A stretch of DNA of 64,000 nt from assembly GCF_048773025.1 (NCBI RefSeq), contig NC_133559.1, positions 24,768,501-24,832,500 on the forward strand, written 5' to 3'. How positions within the stretch are numbered: the stretch's first letter is position 1; every line of letters begins with the position of its first letter. The notes under the pieces were generated by a model, which was not told where the DNA came from, searched no databases, and saw only the letters and a program-made list of their open reading frames with translations. The position numbers and the translations under genes were made by a program. Of the stretch, positions 43,673 through 54,035 are shown piece after piece. The stretch is from Camelus bactrianus (taxonomy: Eukaryota > Chordata > Mammalia > Artiodactyla > Camelidae).

Positions 43673-45304
43673 TACCTGTCGGTCCGGGGCTTTCTCAGGC
43701 TTGGCAGGGCTGGTGAAATTCTGCCGCTGGGGACGTGTTCACGTAAGACAGCTGCAGGGATTTACTCGGATGACTCTGTCACAAGACTTGATTTTCGCCT
43801 TGTTTTTTAAAATGTTTCCATTCCTGAAAGTGAGATCCAGTTTTTGGAACCATGCATGTTTTCAAGCAGCCAGTTCTGAAGTTAATCCTGTGTTAACAGC
43901 GGGAGGAATGAGAGGACTCTGTTAAGGGAACGCTGGGTAGGGACGTACCGAGGGTCGAGGCGCAGGTGAGCAGGGTTGGTGATCGGCCACGGGCATCCCA
44001 GATTGCCTTTGAAATCCAAGGAAAGCAACATTGGGATGGAAGGCTTGCAGGGAAGAACTCAGATCTCACAGCCCAAACCGTGTCACAGAGTACAGTCTCA
44101 CCTACCACATTTCCTTCCTCTGTCTGTACTCATGCCTGGAAATAGTGGGTGAAAATGACAGCTACCCCTTCTGAAGCCGTAACTTTATCACCGTTAAATG
44201 ATTTGCAGTCTAGCAAAACCCCGAGTTCTTGGAATTATATTCTCCCTCTCTAATTTCCCTTTTTAAAAAGCTCAAGAAGCAACAGCCACGTGATGAAGCA
44301 CCAGCCCACAGAAATTCACCACGAAGCCACCACCTCCCTCTCCATCTCATCAAGTTGCAGCAGTGACGGAAATGAAACCTCCCATCTTCAACACAGACTT
44401 GAGTATCTTAGTCAAGCAGGTAAAAAGCTAATTAAGAAACCAAGGCTAATATTTTAAGAGATGTTTCCCCTTGAGTGCGGCAGGTTTTGCTTTCCTTTTA
44501 AAGAGAGTGACTTTCTTATTTTCTGCTCAGGGGTATTTCATTAACTGACCCCTAATCTGCAGATGCAACCCCCTGGCAGTCAACCGGACAGCTTCACTAA
44601 TTCAAACTCATGCTGGTCCTTTCCATGGGAGGGAGTTAAGAAGCTCCAGTCTCAGCCTGGGCTGACCTCCTCCTAGGGGTGCAGTGGAATCTTGTACAAT
44701 TTGCTGCCCAGCCCTTCCTCCTCTTCTGGAACTGCCCTGACCCCTCCAATCACAATGCAGTTTCTCGAGAGACCCATCCTCTAGGACCCAGGCCACATCT
44801 GATTAGTCCAGAGGCAGCTGGGCCTCAGAAACTGAGCAGGAACCTTAAGGCCCTCAGGCAGCATCCACTGGAGCATCCATGCCTCTCTGATTCTCCTTCC
44901 CTGTCTCCTTCTACACATTAGCTTTCTCTGCTGCTCTTCCTAGTGGCAGAAGACAGCAGGTAATCTCTCCAAAGTTGAGACTCTGTTTTGCAAGCAACAG
45001 GCTGTCACAGAGACCAACAACAGGATTGTAGACGGGCCTGAAGTGTCACGAGAGCCACAGGCTTGAATAAGAGAATGAGCGAGAGTCTCATTCTGTCACT
45101 CCCCCCCCCCATTTCTTTCTATGTATCTGAGTCAGTCCTCTCTCACTGTAGAAGAGCTCTCAGTGCTCCCCAGTTCACCACATAAATGATGCTCACAGCC
45201 AACAGCTCCTACGGTTACAACTCCTCAATTCAAGAGAGCAGTTATACTGAGTTGGAATCGTAGTCTAATTCCAAATTCCTGGGAAAACTCTTTGATTGGT
45301 TCTC
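43673..45304. other. single-copy DNA, no gene seen
   Basis: No repeat is recognised over about 1.6 kb. The part at 44270-44560 is AT-rich (AAAAAGCTAATTAAGAAACC near 44420) and could be conserved. A C-run lies at about 45101-45110. Short frames have no relatives. Confidence 0.45.
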
Positions 45305-45515
45305 CATGGATGTTATTCGCATTTTGGGCAGGGCAATTCATGCCGTAGGGAGCGGTCCCGTGCATGGCCGGATGGTTAACATGTTGGCTCCTGCCTGTTG
45401 GATACCAGTAGCACCCCCACCCTACTGATTGTGACAACCACAGAAAAGCATCCACACTCTACCAAGTGCCCCTTGTGGGGGCAGTATCAGCATAGTTTGA
45501 GGATGGCTGCATTAG
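45305..45515 (-). mobile_element. MER20 (hAT-Charlie MITE), second copy
   Basis: The plus strand reads the reverse complement of MER20: ATGTTATTCGCATTTTGGGC, GGCCGGATGGTTAACATGTT, ATACCAGTAGCACCCCCACC and TTGTGACAACCACAG in that order. It lies in the opposite direction to the copy at 5991. It is more diverged, and its outer ends are not clear. Confidence 0.8.
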
Positions 45516-46175
45516 ACATTCCAGCTCAGCCTGGTCCACTTGGATGTCTTATTCCCAGAGAAGTCTCATACTGGTTATAAGTGGCTAAATCCTGAGAGGA
45601 ATTTCCCTTGGACTACATCTTAGAGGACAGAGGTATGAGGAACCCAAAATGAAATTTTTGTTTCTTTATGATTCTGAGTCAGCTCTATTTGCTACTAAAA
45701 ACAAAAACATTTAGATTTTTTTGAAGTCACATCTTGCCTCCGCTAAATAGCTGATTTATTTTTCTTGCACAATGACATGATGGTGAAATCAAGGCTGTGG
45801 TAAACGCTTGTGTTCTTATTGTTTTTTTAAACCTTATAATGTACTTAGTAGTCAAATATTGACTTGTGACTTGGCATTCTCCTTTGGACTCGTGCAACCA
45901 ACTGCCAGTACAAGCCAAGTGTCCTGCCTTCAAATACCCTGGGACAGTGGAGTGGGAGGACCAGGAAAGAGAGACCTTGCCAGCTAAGGCAGGTTTTCCC
46001 CTCATAGAAACCCAGATTTGGCCATGACCAGCTCTGCCTACCCCTCTCCCGTTATCTGAGTTCAGGGGTGGGCTCCCCCTTTAGCTCAAGAACCAGAACA
46101 TGAGCATGAGCAGACTCGATACACATGTGGCCCAAGAGGAATTAGGTGGGTGGGAATGGATGAAGGCGTTGCTTT
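45516..46175. other. single-copy DNA, no gene seen
   Basis: No repeat or gene is recognised. A 92-codon minus-strand frame at 45727-46005 has no relatives. Confidence 0.45.
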
Positions 46176-46190
46176 AAGGCCAAAAAATTT

Positions 46191-46328
46191 ATTAATTTTT
46201 TCGTTTGTTTTATGAGGAGGAGGTAATTAGGTTTATTTATTTATATTTGGAGGAGGTACTGGGGATTGAACCCAGGACCTCATGCATGCTAAGCATGCGC
46301 TCTACCACTTGAGCTACACCCTCCCCAC
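46191..46328 (-). mobile_element. tRNA-Ala-derived SINE (camelid Vic-1 type), copy 3
   Basis: The minus strand carries box A (TGTAGCTCAAGTGGTAGAGC), the AGC anticodon region (GCATGCTTAGCATGC) and box B (GGTTCAATCCC). A CTAATTACCTCCTCC body and a short tail follow. Near-identical target duplications (AAGGCCAAAAAATTT at 46176-46190, AAGGCAAAAAATTTT at 46329-46343) flank it. Confidence 0.97.
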
Positions 46329-46343
46329 AAGGCAAAAAATTTT

Positions 46344-46740
46344 AAATTGTTAATGTAACTCTGGAAAATATGACCCAGAGCAATAGCTCAAGGACCCTTA
46401 AGACTGCTGGGATTTCCAGGCTCTAGCTTAGAACCTGCAAGGGCGACAAAGGGGAGATCTATCATAAAGTTTATGGCCTGAAAAAAATTTTTCAGTTTGG
46501 TTTTTGAACCAACATGATGAACTAAGAGGTCATCTCTGAAATAATGCTGTTATGAGCAGCTGGGCCATAGCATGGAAAGAGAATGGACTTAGGTGACAAG
46601 AGATATGGATTCTAGGATAAAAAAGAATCCATGAGGGAGTCCATACCAATACGAATGAATGAATGAATGGGGGTGAAGGGGAAACTCTTCCTTACAGTAG
46701 GATTCCAACTAGTAAATGTAGGAGAAAGGATGGAATTAAT
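46344..46740. other. single-copy DNA, no gene seen
   Basis: A short (GAAT)n run lies near 46653-46668. Parts may belong to the old L1 that follows, but no gene is seen. Confidence 0.4.
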
Positions 46741-47400
46741 CACCCCTTGGCAGCTACCACATCAGTAGTTGCTTCAGGTAAAAATCATTTATGGACAGTA
46801 AAATCAACGGGTGAATGATGAGAAATAAACCTAGATAGTCTCAAGGTTTCTCTTCACAAGCTGCTTATTAATTACAAAGGGGTGAGATGGTAACTTTATC
46901 ATGGAGAAGAAAACCGGAGACATCATCTTAGCCAAGGGACCAACATTCCTATCATGAAAAATGGACAAACGGGTCTCGAGTGCCTCCTGCCTGACGCGAT
47001 GCCCAGGGAGGGATGCTGTGGCGCTGCCGTGCTGTTTGTGCCAAAGCTGCACAACCTGACTTTAATCATGAAACAAACATCAAATGAACCCAAATCTAAC
47101 GACATTCTTCAAACTAACTGACCTGTACTCTTCAGAAGTATCAAGGTCCTAAAAACAAAGAAAGACTGAGGAACTGTTCCGGATTGAAGAGACATTACAA
47201 CTAAAATTGTGAGATTCTGGGTTGGATCTTGGTCCAGCAAAGGATGCTAGCGGGACTGTTGGCAAAATCTGAATAAGGTCTGTAGATGTGTTCACTGTAT
47301 TGGTTAATGTTGGCCTTCTGATGTTGTAACTATACTCTGGTTATGAAAGAGCGTTTTTACTTTTAGGAAATAAGTGCTGAAATGTTTAGAGATGAAGGAA
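46741..47400 (+). mobile_element. old LINE-1 (L1M/L1ME) 3' untranslated region
   Basis: TGACCTGTACTCTTCAGAAG near 47119, AAGAAAGACTGAGGAACTGT near 47157, GGGTTGGATCTTGGTCCAGC near 47219 and CTCTGGTTATGAAAGAGCG near 47335 match an old L1 3' untranslated region read in the sense direction. The left border is uncertain. Confidence 0.65.
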
Positions 47401-47404
47401 AGGG

Positions 47405-47521
47405 GGAGAGAGATTAAGGTTCTAAGCCTAGCTCTGCCATTAACTAGGGGATTCAGGACACATTATTTACACCTTCTGGGGTTCGGTTTCCTGTTTGCAA
47501 GATGAAGAGATCGCACTAGTT
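47405..47521 (+). mobile_element. MIR SINE, interrupted by MER5A
   Basis: CTAAGCCTAGCTCTGCCATT, AACTAGGGGATTCAGG, TTCTGGGGTTCGGTTTCCTG and TTTGCAAGATGAAGAG follow MIR. The match stops where MER5A begins. Confidence 0.75.
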
Positions 47522-47691
47522 CAGTGGTCCTCAAAGTGTGATAAAATAAAATAGCATCGTCAGGGAAGTTGTTCAAAATGAAAAGTCTCAGATCCCATCC
47601 CAGACCCTGGTCAGAAACTCTGGGGATGGAGCCTGTGTAGTAACAAGCCGTCCACGCAATCCTGGTCCATGCTCAGGTGTGAGAACCATGG
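47522..47691 (+). mobile_element. MER5A (hAT-Charlie MITE), near complete
   Basis: CAGTGGTCCTCAAAGTGTG opens the element. CATCCCAGACCCTGGTCAG, AAACTCTGGGGATGGAGCC and GTGTGAGAACCATGG follow, close to the consensus of about 190 bp. Flanking 8-bp duplications CACTAGTT (47514-47521) and CCCTAGTC (47692-47699) match at 6 of 8 bases, as expected for an old hAT insertion. Confidence 0.9.
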
Positions 47692-47699
47692 CCCTAGTC

Positions 47700-48484
47700 A
47701 TCTCCAAGAATCCTGTAGCATAATGTTAGCTAATGTTCTGTGGTTCTCATTTGTCTCTCCTCCAGAGGACAGCCCTTTCTCAGAATGGGCACCTCCCCTC
47801 CCCCAGTCCATTCATCATTTATTTGGAGCTGACAAAGGGCTGGCCAGGGAGCTGGAGGTGCTGGAATTTTGGAGAAATTGTTCTCCTGGGCATTTAGACC
47901 CAACCTCTGCTTGCAATAGGTACAGATTAAACAGAAAACATTTAATAATCCTCCTGAGCTCAGGAAACATCAAAGAAACCAAGTGATGCATAATTAAGTT
48001 CCACACAGTGGCTTATCTGCTTTGGCCTCTTACTAAAATGCTTGATCTGGTTGCTTCTAGGAAGAATGGGGCTATGAATCATTCCTGAGAGTTTCTATTA
48101 CTACCTGTAGAAAAGTTGGCCTTAGCCTTCTCTTCAGGATAAATGGTTCCTGGATTACTCAGGTGGTAAGAATCTCTCCTAATGCCTTCTAAATACTTCT
48201 ACAAACCTGGAGTTAACTCTTGTCTGTTAAGAGTCCTTAAGCTGTGAACCAAGAGACTATGACGTTCGCTTCTGATTGTCTGATTAAAAACAACAAACAG
48301 ACAAAAATCTCTCCCATTCTTGGTTTACTGATTACCACTGGGTTCCTATCCCTAAAGTTTCCCCACTCACACCCACACCTGGTCTTCAGGTAGTCACCTG
48401 ACTCTCAGAGCTGCTTTTTCAGTCCTGATCTTTCCTAACTGCCATTTCCGATTTTTTGTTTGTTTTTACTTTTTAATTTATTGA
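47700..48484. other. single-copy DNA, no gene seen
   Basis: A 105-codon frame at 47669-47986 begins inside MER5A and has no relatives. No repeat is recognised in the rest. Confidence 0.45.
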
Positions 48485-48620
48485 TTGATCAGATAGCACA
48501 TTCATTTGCTACAAAACTCAAAAGTTAAAGAAGGTATGCAGTGCAAATCTCCATGCCCTTCTCTTGCCTGCCCCACCTCCGTCCTCCAGGCTCAATTTCT
48601 GATTTTTGACCGTCATCAGG
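48485..48620 (-). mobile_element. old LINE-1 (L1M) 3' region fragment, antisense
   Basis: TTGCTACAAAACTCAAAAGT, GTATGCAGTGCAAATCTCC and TCTTGCCTGCCCCACCTCC match the antisense L1M 3' region motif. Confidence 0.6.
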
Positions 48621-48699
48621 ATATCCTTTTAGCACTGGTGTCACCTAACATTCACTCTATCCAAAACCCACGCATCATCTTCCCTACCACCCTGGACCC

Positions 48700-48842
48700 A
48701 ACCTCTTTAAGCCTCTTGATCTTCATCTGTAAAATGGGATAATCGTAGTGCTTTCCTTGTCGGGTGTGTACAGTCCTCGTAGAACCAGTCCTTGTAAACT
48801 TGAGCACTGCCAAGTTTATGTAGTCAGCACTCAGTAAAAATT
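48700..48842 (+). mobile_element. MIR SINE, 3' half
   Basis: TGATCTTCATCTGTAAAATG followed by GGATAATCGTAGTGC and AGCACTGCCAAGTTTATGTA, then TCAGCACTCAGTAAAAATTC, fit MIR from the core to the 3' end. Confidence 0.8.
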
Positions 48843-48850
48843 CACTATTG

Positions 48851-50040
48851 AGACCATAGCGACGATAATAATAAACTCTCCCAATTTTGAACACCTGAGT
48901 ATGGTTTTGTCTTTTCTCCCAGTCTTCCCAATTGACAACTTTGGAGTTCATCCCACCCACCCTCCTCCTACATCCCAGATATTTTGGTTTCATCTGTCTT
49001 TACATTATCCTTTTCTTGATGGGATTTGGATGGGGCAAAAAGAGTTAGGAAGAAATTCCCTGGGAGGCTGCCCTTTTCTTGCAAAGACTCTTGGACTAGT
49101 CTGCTGAGGAGACTCAGCTGACAGGTCACATGCCTTTGCCCCCAAGCTCCTTTCCACAGGCACCCTCCCTGCCTCTCTTCTGGGATGTGGCTGGTAGTCG
49201 GTAGTCATTTCTGACATTGCTATTTCCCCCTGGGCAAAATGACTGCACTCGTTATATTTAAAAATTTAAAGTTTCCTGGCTCTCTTTACTGCATTTAATC
49301 CTGCCACCCTTGGACTTCCACAGACAAAGGCAAAAATTCTCATTTTTGCAGAAAAATAGGTAAATAAATACATATTAGAACAAATCCTTCTTTCTACCAA
49401 ATACTCTAGTGCTTCAAATATCAAGGATAGCTATCTTGAGGAGGAGAGAGGTCTTGGGGAGGGACACCCCTCGGTCAGCATTTCTGCAGAGGGGGAAGGA
49501 TGTGTCAGGGCTCACACCTCTGCGTTCAATCATGCTTTCCCCTCCCGACTCTTAGCAAATGGGTATTTCACACTAAGGGCTGCATTTAAATCTAATCGTA
49601 TGAGTCACTGTAAGAGTTTTCATGGTTGAGCCCTTAAATGAAGAAAATCATTCTTATCCCGATGATAATGACTTAGAAATGACTGCACAGACCCCTCACC
49701 GCTCTCTACCAAACCATCTTTGAGCCTAGGAGAGAAGGGCAACTGACACTGTAGTGGATCACGACACTTGTAATCTTGCCAGATGCAAGGGTTAAAAGAG
49801 AAATGCCTTCGTAACCAAGGCTGAAACATCTGCCACCTGGTCGTAGCGTTTCATATTTGATTTCAAGGAACATTAGATTTATTATGTCCTGCACTTCAAC
49901 TTTGAAGCAGACGCTTCCTCTGCTGGAAAATAGTGGGCTCGGGCACTTCCTCCTCCAGGAAGCCTTCCCCTCCACTGGCCCCGGTCATTTGCCTTGGGCC
50001 CCCGTCAGCAGCTTTGTTCTGGTTGCCGGGGGCCTGGGCT
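48851..50040. other. single-copy DNA, no gene seen
   Basis: No repeat is recognised. Short frames overlap on both strands and have no relatives. Confidence 0.45.
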
Positions 50041-50441
50041 TGGGCCTTGTGTTACCCACTTCAAGTGTACGATTCAGTTATTTTTAATAACATTACGAAG
50101 TGGTGCAACCATCACAACAAATCATTTTAGAGCATTTCTATCCCCACAAGACCTCTCTTCCCTCATTCCATCCCCATCCCTGGCCCCAGGCAGTCACTGA
50201 TTATCTACTTTCTGTCTCTGTAAGTTTGCCTTTTCTAGACATTTCATGCAAATGGAATCATACAGTATGTGGTCTCTTGCGTCCAGCTAATTTCACTGAT
50301 CATGATGTTTTTGAAGTTCATCCATGATGTAACATGTCAGTAGTTTATTGCTTTTTTACTTCCGAGTAGTATTGCATTGTATGAACATACTGTATTTTAT
50401 GTATCCCTTCACTACTTGACAGGCTTTTAGGTTGTTTCCAG
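50041..50441 (-). mobile_element. old LINE-1 (L1M) 3' region, left part
   Basis: Antisense landmarks are TCAAGTGTACGATTCAGTTA, GTGGTGCAACCATCACAAC, TTCATGCAAATGGAATCATA and CCGAGTAGTATTGCATTGTA. A SINE splits it at 50441, and it resumes at 50546. Confidence 0.85.
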
Positions 50442-50536
50442 GTTTGTGTGTGTGTGTGTGTGTGTTTCATGGAGGTGCTGGGGATTGAACCCAGGACCTC
50501 ATGCATACTAAGCACTGAGCTATATACCCTCCCCTG
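50442..50536 (-). mobile_element. tRNA-Ala-derived SINE (camelid Vic-1 type), copy 4, short tail replaced by (TG)n
   Basis: The minus-strand head carries box B (GGTTCAATCCC), the anticodon region and a slightly shortened box A region (ATATAGCTCAGTGC). A perfect 9-bp target duplication TGTTTCCAG flanks it (50433-50441, 50537-50545). Where the body and A-rich tail would lie, there is a (TG)n tract at about 50445-50466. The copy is therefore only about 95 bp. Confidence 0.93.
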
Positions 50537-50545
50537 TGTTTCCAG

Positions 50546-50740
50546 CTTTTGGCTCTTATGAATAATGCAGCTATGAATATTTGCATGCGAGTCTTTGTGT
50601 GGATATACATTTTCATTTCTCCTAGGTAGAAGTGGCATTTCCAGGTAGTTTTATGTTTAACTTTTAACTGCAAACTGCCAAGCTGTTTTCCAAAGTGGCT
50701 TTACCATTTTACATTCCTCCCAGCAATTATGGGTTCCTTT
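50546..50740 (-). mobile_element. old LINE-1 (L1M) ORF2/3' region, right part
   Basis: CTTTTGGCTCTTATGAATAA, GCAGCTATGAATATTTGCAT, TCCTAGGTAGAAGTGGCATT and TTTTCCAAAGTGGCTTTACC continue the L1M begun at 50041. Confidence 0.85.
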
Positions 50741-52187
50741 CTTCTCTCCAAGTCATGGGACAAGCATCCTCTAATCTTTGACTCCCGGTTTTTTTATTCC
50801 AAGAATTAATTACGTCCTGGAGAATGTTTCAGCTATGCTCTCCTGGGTTGAATTATGCTTTGTTCTCTATAATGACCTTAAATAGACATTTATGACGGTT
50901 ACACTCAATATGCACGTGTCATTATTTATTTAAAACACTTAGTTCACTGGGCTGGCTCCAGCAACCATTTAGTTTTCGACTATCTCAGGGGATGGTCATG
51001 CAAAAAGTACTCAGGCAAACTCTGAGGCACACAATAGCATGCTGCTCAGAAAACTCACTGGGAAACTGAACTCCCCGAAAGAAGACTTTAGAAGAGTGTA
51101 ACCTCAAGTGGTATTTTCGATAAGAGGATACTGGCCCTAAATTTGTCCCCATGGAACTCACCAAGGTGAAAAGCCAATACGGAGGACATATGTACAGGAA
51201 ACCTCAGAGCCCAGAGGAAAGAAATTTAGACTTGTGTGAAGCTATACACCAACACATCTCATAGATTTTATTTTAAGGGATTTTTTAATTATGTAGCTAT
51301 AGTCAAAGAAATTTTGATCAGAAATCCTAACTTTCAGAAATCCCACTAGACTGTTTCTACACAATAGCAAGAAAAAAATTTGCTCAATGACAAAAAATAT
51401 TCAGAGATTCAGAAATGAAACTCAAGACAATTTGAGTCTAAAAGTTGCCATTGAAGCCTTAGTAATATTGAATGTGTTTAGTCCCCAGGGAAAGGGGTTG
51501 GTGAGGTCATAACTGTTGTCTCTCAAGAACATTTGCATAAGAACTTCAGGTGCTTGAAATAGCCAAAGTCTGCTGGACTGATTTCTAACACCAAAAGCAG
51601 AGTATTTATAAAATAAAATCACTGACTGCTAAGGAGTAACTTGAGAGAGTTTCTTTGCAGTGTCCTGACTGTGCTGTTGGTTTCTCAATCTACACATGTG
51701 CTAAAATATCATGGAACCACACACACACAAGCACACACACGCAAGCACGCACATACATACGAGAGTCATGTAGAAATTAGTGAAATCTAAGTAGGGTTTT
51801 TACCTGAGTTAATAATATTATGCCAGTGTAATTCCCTGGTTTTGACCTGTACCATGCTTATGTAAGGTTTTTCCTTTGGGAGAAACTGAGTGAAAGGTAC
51901 GTAGGACCTCTATGTACTACTTTTGAAATTTCTTGCACCTATGTCTTAGATTATTTCAAAATTAAAGTTTATTTAAGAAAGAGGGAAAGAGAGAGAAGAA
52001 GGAAAGGAAGGAGGAAGGAAACAAAGGAGCCCTTTCTTCTGTCTTCAGCATGGATTGGAGGTAGGGAAGAAGCAGGGGACTGTAAGGTACCTCCTAAGTT
52101 TGAACAAAGATTCCTTCTGAAAAGGAAATTATGAAAAATCAACACAACAAACCTACCCTAAACTGGAACCTATATATGGGCAGATAT
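50741..52187. other. single-copy DNA, no gene seen
   Basis: A (CA)n-like tract lies at 51719-51765 and a purine-rich (GAAA/GGAA) tract at about 51970-52021. No interspersed repeat or gene is recognised. Confidence 0.45.

Positions 52188-52244
<57 letters not shown>
52188..52244. repeat. compound (GATA)n(GACA)n microsatellite
   Basis: About eight GATA units are followed without a break by about six GACA units. The purity suggests length polymorphism. Confidence 0.97.
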
Positions 52245-52245
<1 letters not shown>

Positions 52246-53042
52246 TATAGATACTCTACAGCTATACAGAGACCAAGCATAGTGTAAGGAAACTAGTATG
52301 TGTGCATGCGGGGTCTAGCTGCTTGTCCTGTACCTTTACTTAGCAACAGTGACAGCGGAAGGAGATAAGCCTTTACTGTGCCTGCCAGCAGGCAGTACAC
52401 ACATCAAGATCTGTCCACAGGAGAGGGCCCGGATGGACTGTTCCAGCATCCTTGGCAGGGGTGCTTCTACATCGGAAGTGGGTGCATCAGACTGTCGTAG
52501 CTTGGCGTCAAGAGCTATTAAGATCATTCTCCAATTCCCTTTGCTGTGATTCCATTCTCAGTTTTAATTGTACTTTGGCTCTTCATGCAGCTTTTGTATA
52601 GCAAGATAATGAGCTGATCGGCCAATGCAAGGATTTTAGCCCATTTGACGTTATTTCTTCTTCATGAATAAATAATTCAGCATTCTGGTTCACATATCAA
52701 TATCTTGTGGGTTTTATAAGTATGAGTGAGCAACTGGAGCATGAGTTCTTAACCTGGAAACCAGGGATGGGCTTCCAGGGATCCATTAAGCCCTAAGATT
52801 GTATGCAAAAGCGTCTGTGTATGTGCCGTGTGCATTTGTCAATGAGACGGGTCAATAGCTTTTAGTAGATTCTTGTAGAGAATTTCCAGTCTGGATGCAC
52901 GTGCGACATAGGATTTCTGGGTTTATAAAACTTATTTTCACGGAATACACTGGGACTGTTTTCCCATGCTGTAATTCTCTTTTGACATCATTTTAACAAC
53001 TTCGTAGGATTCAGTTGCTCCAATTCATCTTCTAAGATTTTA
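52245..53042. other. single-copy DNA, no gene seen
   Basis: Overlapping frames at 52336-52549 on both strands have no relatives. No repeat is recognised. Confidence 0.45.
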
Positions 53043-53201
53043 TTTTATTTCATTTTTTATTTATTTATTTTTTGTGTAGGGGGAGGTAATTAGCTTTATT
53101 TATTTATTTATATTTGGAGGAGGTACCAGGCATTGAACCCAGGACCTCATGCATGCTAAGCATGCGCTCTACCACTTGAGCTATACCCTACCCCTCATCT
53201 C
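53043..53201 (-). mobile_element. tRNA-Ala-derived SINE (camelid Vic-1 type), copy 5
   Basis: The minus strand carries box A (TATAGCTCAAGTGGTAGAGC), the AGC anticodon region (GCATGCTTAGCATGC), box B (GGTTCAATGCC, one change) and the CTAATTACCTCCCCC body. The tail reads as a (TTTA)n-rich tract on the plus strand. Target duplications share AGATTTTA (53035-53042 and 53202-53209) with a small length difference upstream. Confidence 0.96.
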
Positions 53202-53334
53202 AGATTTTAAAAGCTTGTCCACTAATAACCTCTGAAGGGCTTAATTTTTAGGTGAAATATTGCCTTATTTTATTAATAGATGTCTCAGTGTGAGAACTAG
53301 TGGCAATCACGACTATTAACAGTTAATATTTACA

Positions 53335-53530
53335 AGACACCAGGCAATGTGCTAACTTTGTGTTTGGGCTTTACCACAGTCCTGGGAGGTGGGTCTTACT
53401 ACTTCTGTTCAATAGCTGAGGAAACTGAAGTATAGACGTTAAAGAACTTACCAAGGTCACATTGCTGTCAGGGGTGGAGCCAAGCTGTCAGGGGTGGAGC
53501 CAAGCTGACAGCCACATCTGGCTGGCCTTT
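53335..53530 (-). mobile_element. MIR SINE, antisense, with internal 20-bp duplication
   Basis: CAGTCCTGGGAGGTGGGTCT, CAATAGCTGAGGAAACTGAA, AACTTACCAAGGTCACATTG and GTGGAGCCAAGCTGACAGCC match reverse-complement MIR. A perfect 20-bp tandem duplication (53464-53483 and 53484-53503) lies inside it. Confidence 0.85.
53464..53503. repeat. perfect 20-bp tandem duplication
   Basis: GCTGTCAGGGGTGGAGCCAA occurs twice head to tail without a mismatch inside an otherwise highly diverged MIR. The duplication must be recent. Confidence 0.97.
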
Positions 53531-53698
53531 CCCATGACTACAACGCTCCATTATCTGTCCTTCAAGCACTACTTAGAGGCACTTTCTCCTTGAAGCTTTA
53601 TTCCTACCCGCCATATCATCTCTCCCCTCATGGAAGTCCTCTGCTTCTTCAGCTGATTCTAAACCATCCCACTTAGTGCCTTTGGAGTATTATCTACC

Positions 53699-54035
53699 TC
53701 GGGGTCGGCAAACTTTTTCCATGAAGGACCAGATAGTAAACATTTTAGCTTTTGCGGCCCATATGGTGTCTGTCACAACTACTCAACTCTGCTGCCCACT
53801 GTAGCACAAAACCATGGACAAGACGTAAGTGAGCAAGTGTGGCTACGTTCCAATAAAAACCTGATTGATGGATGTTGACATTTTAATTTCATGTAATTTT
53901 CATATGTCACAAAATGGCATTCTTCTTTTAATTTTTTTCCACCATTTAAAATTGTGAAAACCTTTCCTAGCTCATGCTCTGTACAAAAACAGGTGGGCTG
54001 GATTTGACCTATGGGCCAAAGCTTGCCAATCGTGC
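53699..54035 (+). mobile_element. hAT-Charlie MITE, MER58/MER33 type
   Basis: GGGGTCGGCAAACTTTTTCC opens the element. CCAGATAGTAAACATTTTAG, CAACTACTCAACTCTGCTGC, GTGTGGCTACGTTCCAATAA, ACAAAAACAGGTGGGCTGG and AGCTTGCCAATC follow, so it is near full length with related inverted ends. It is non-coding. The exact subfamily name is uncertain. Confidence 0.85.
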
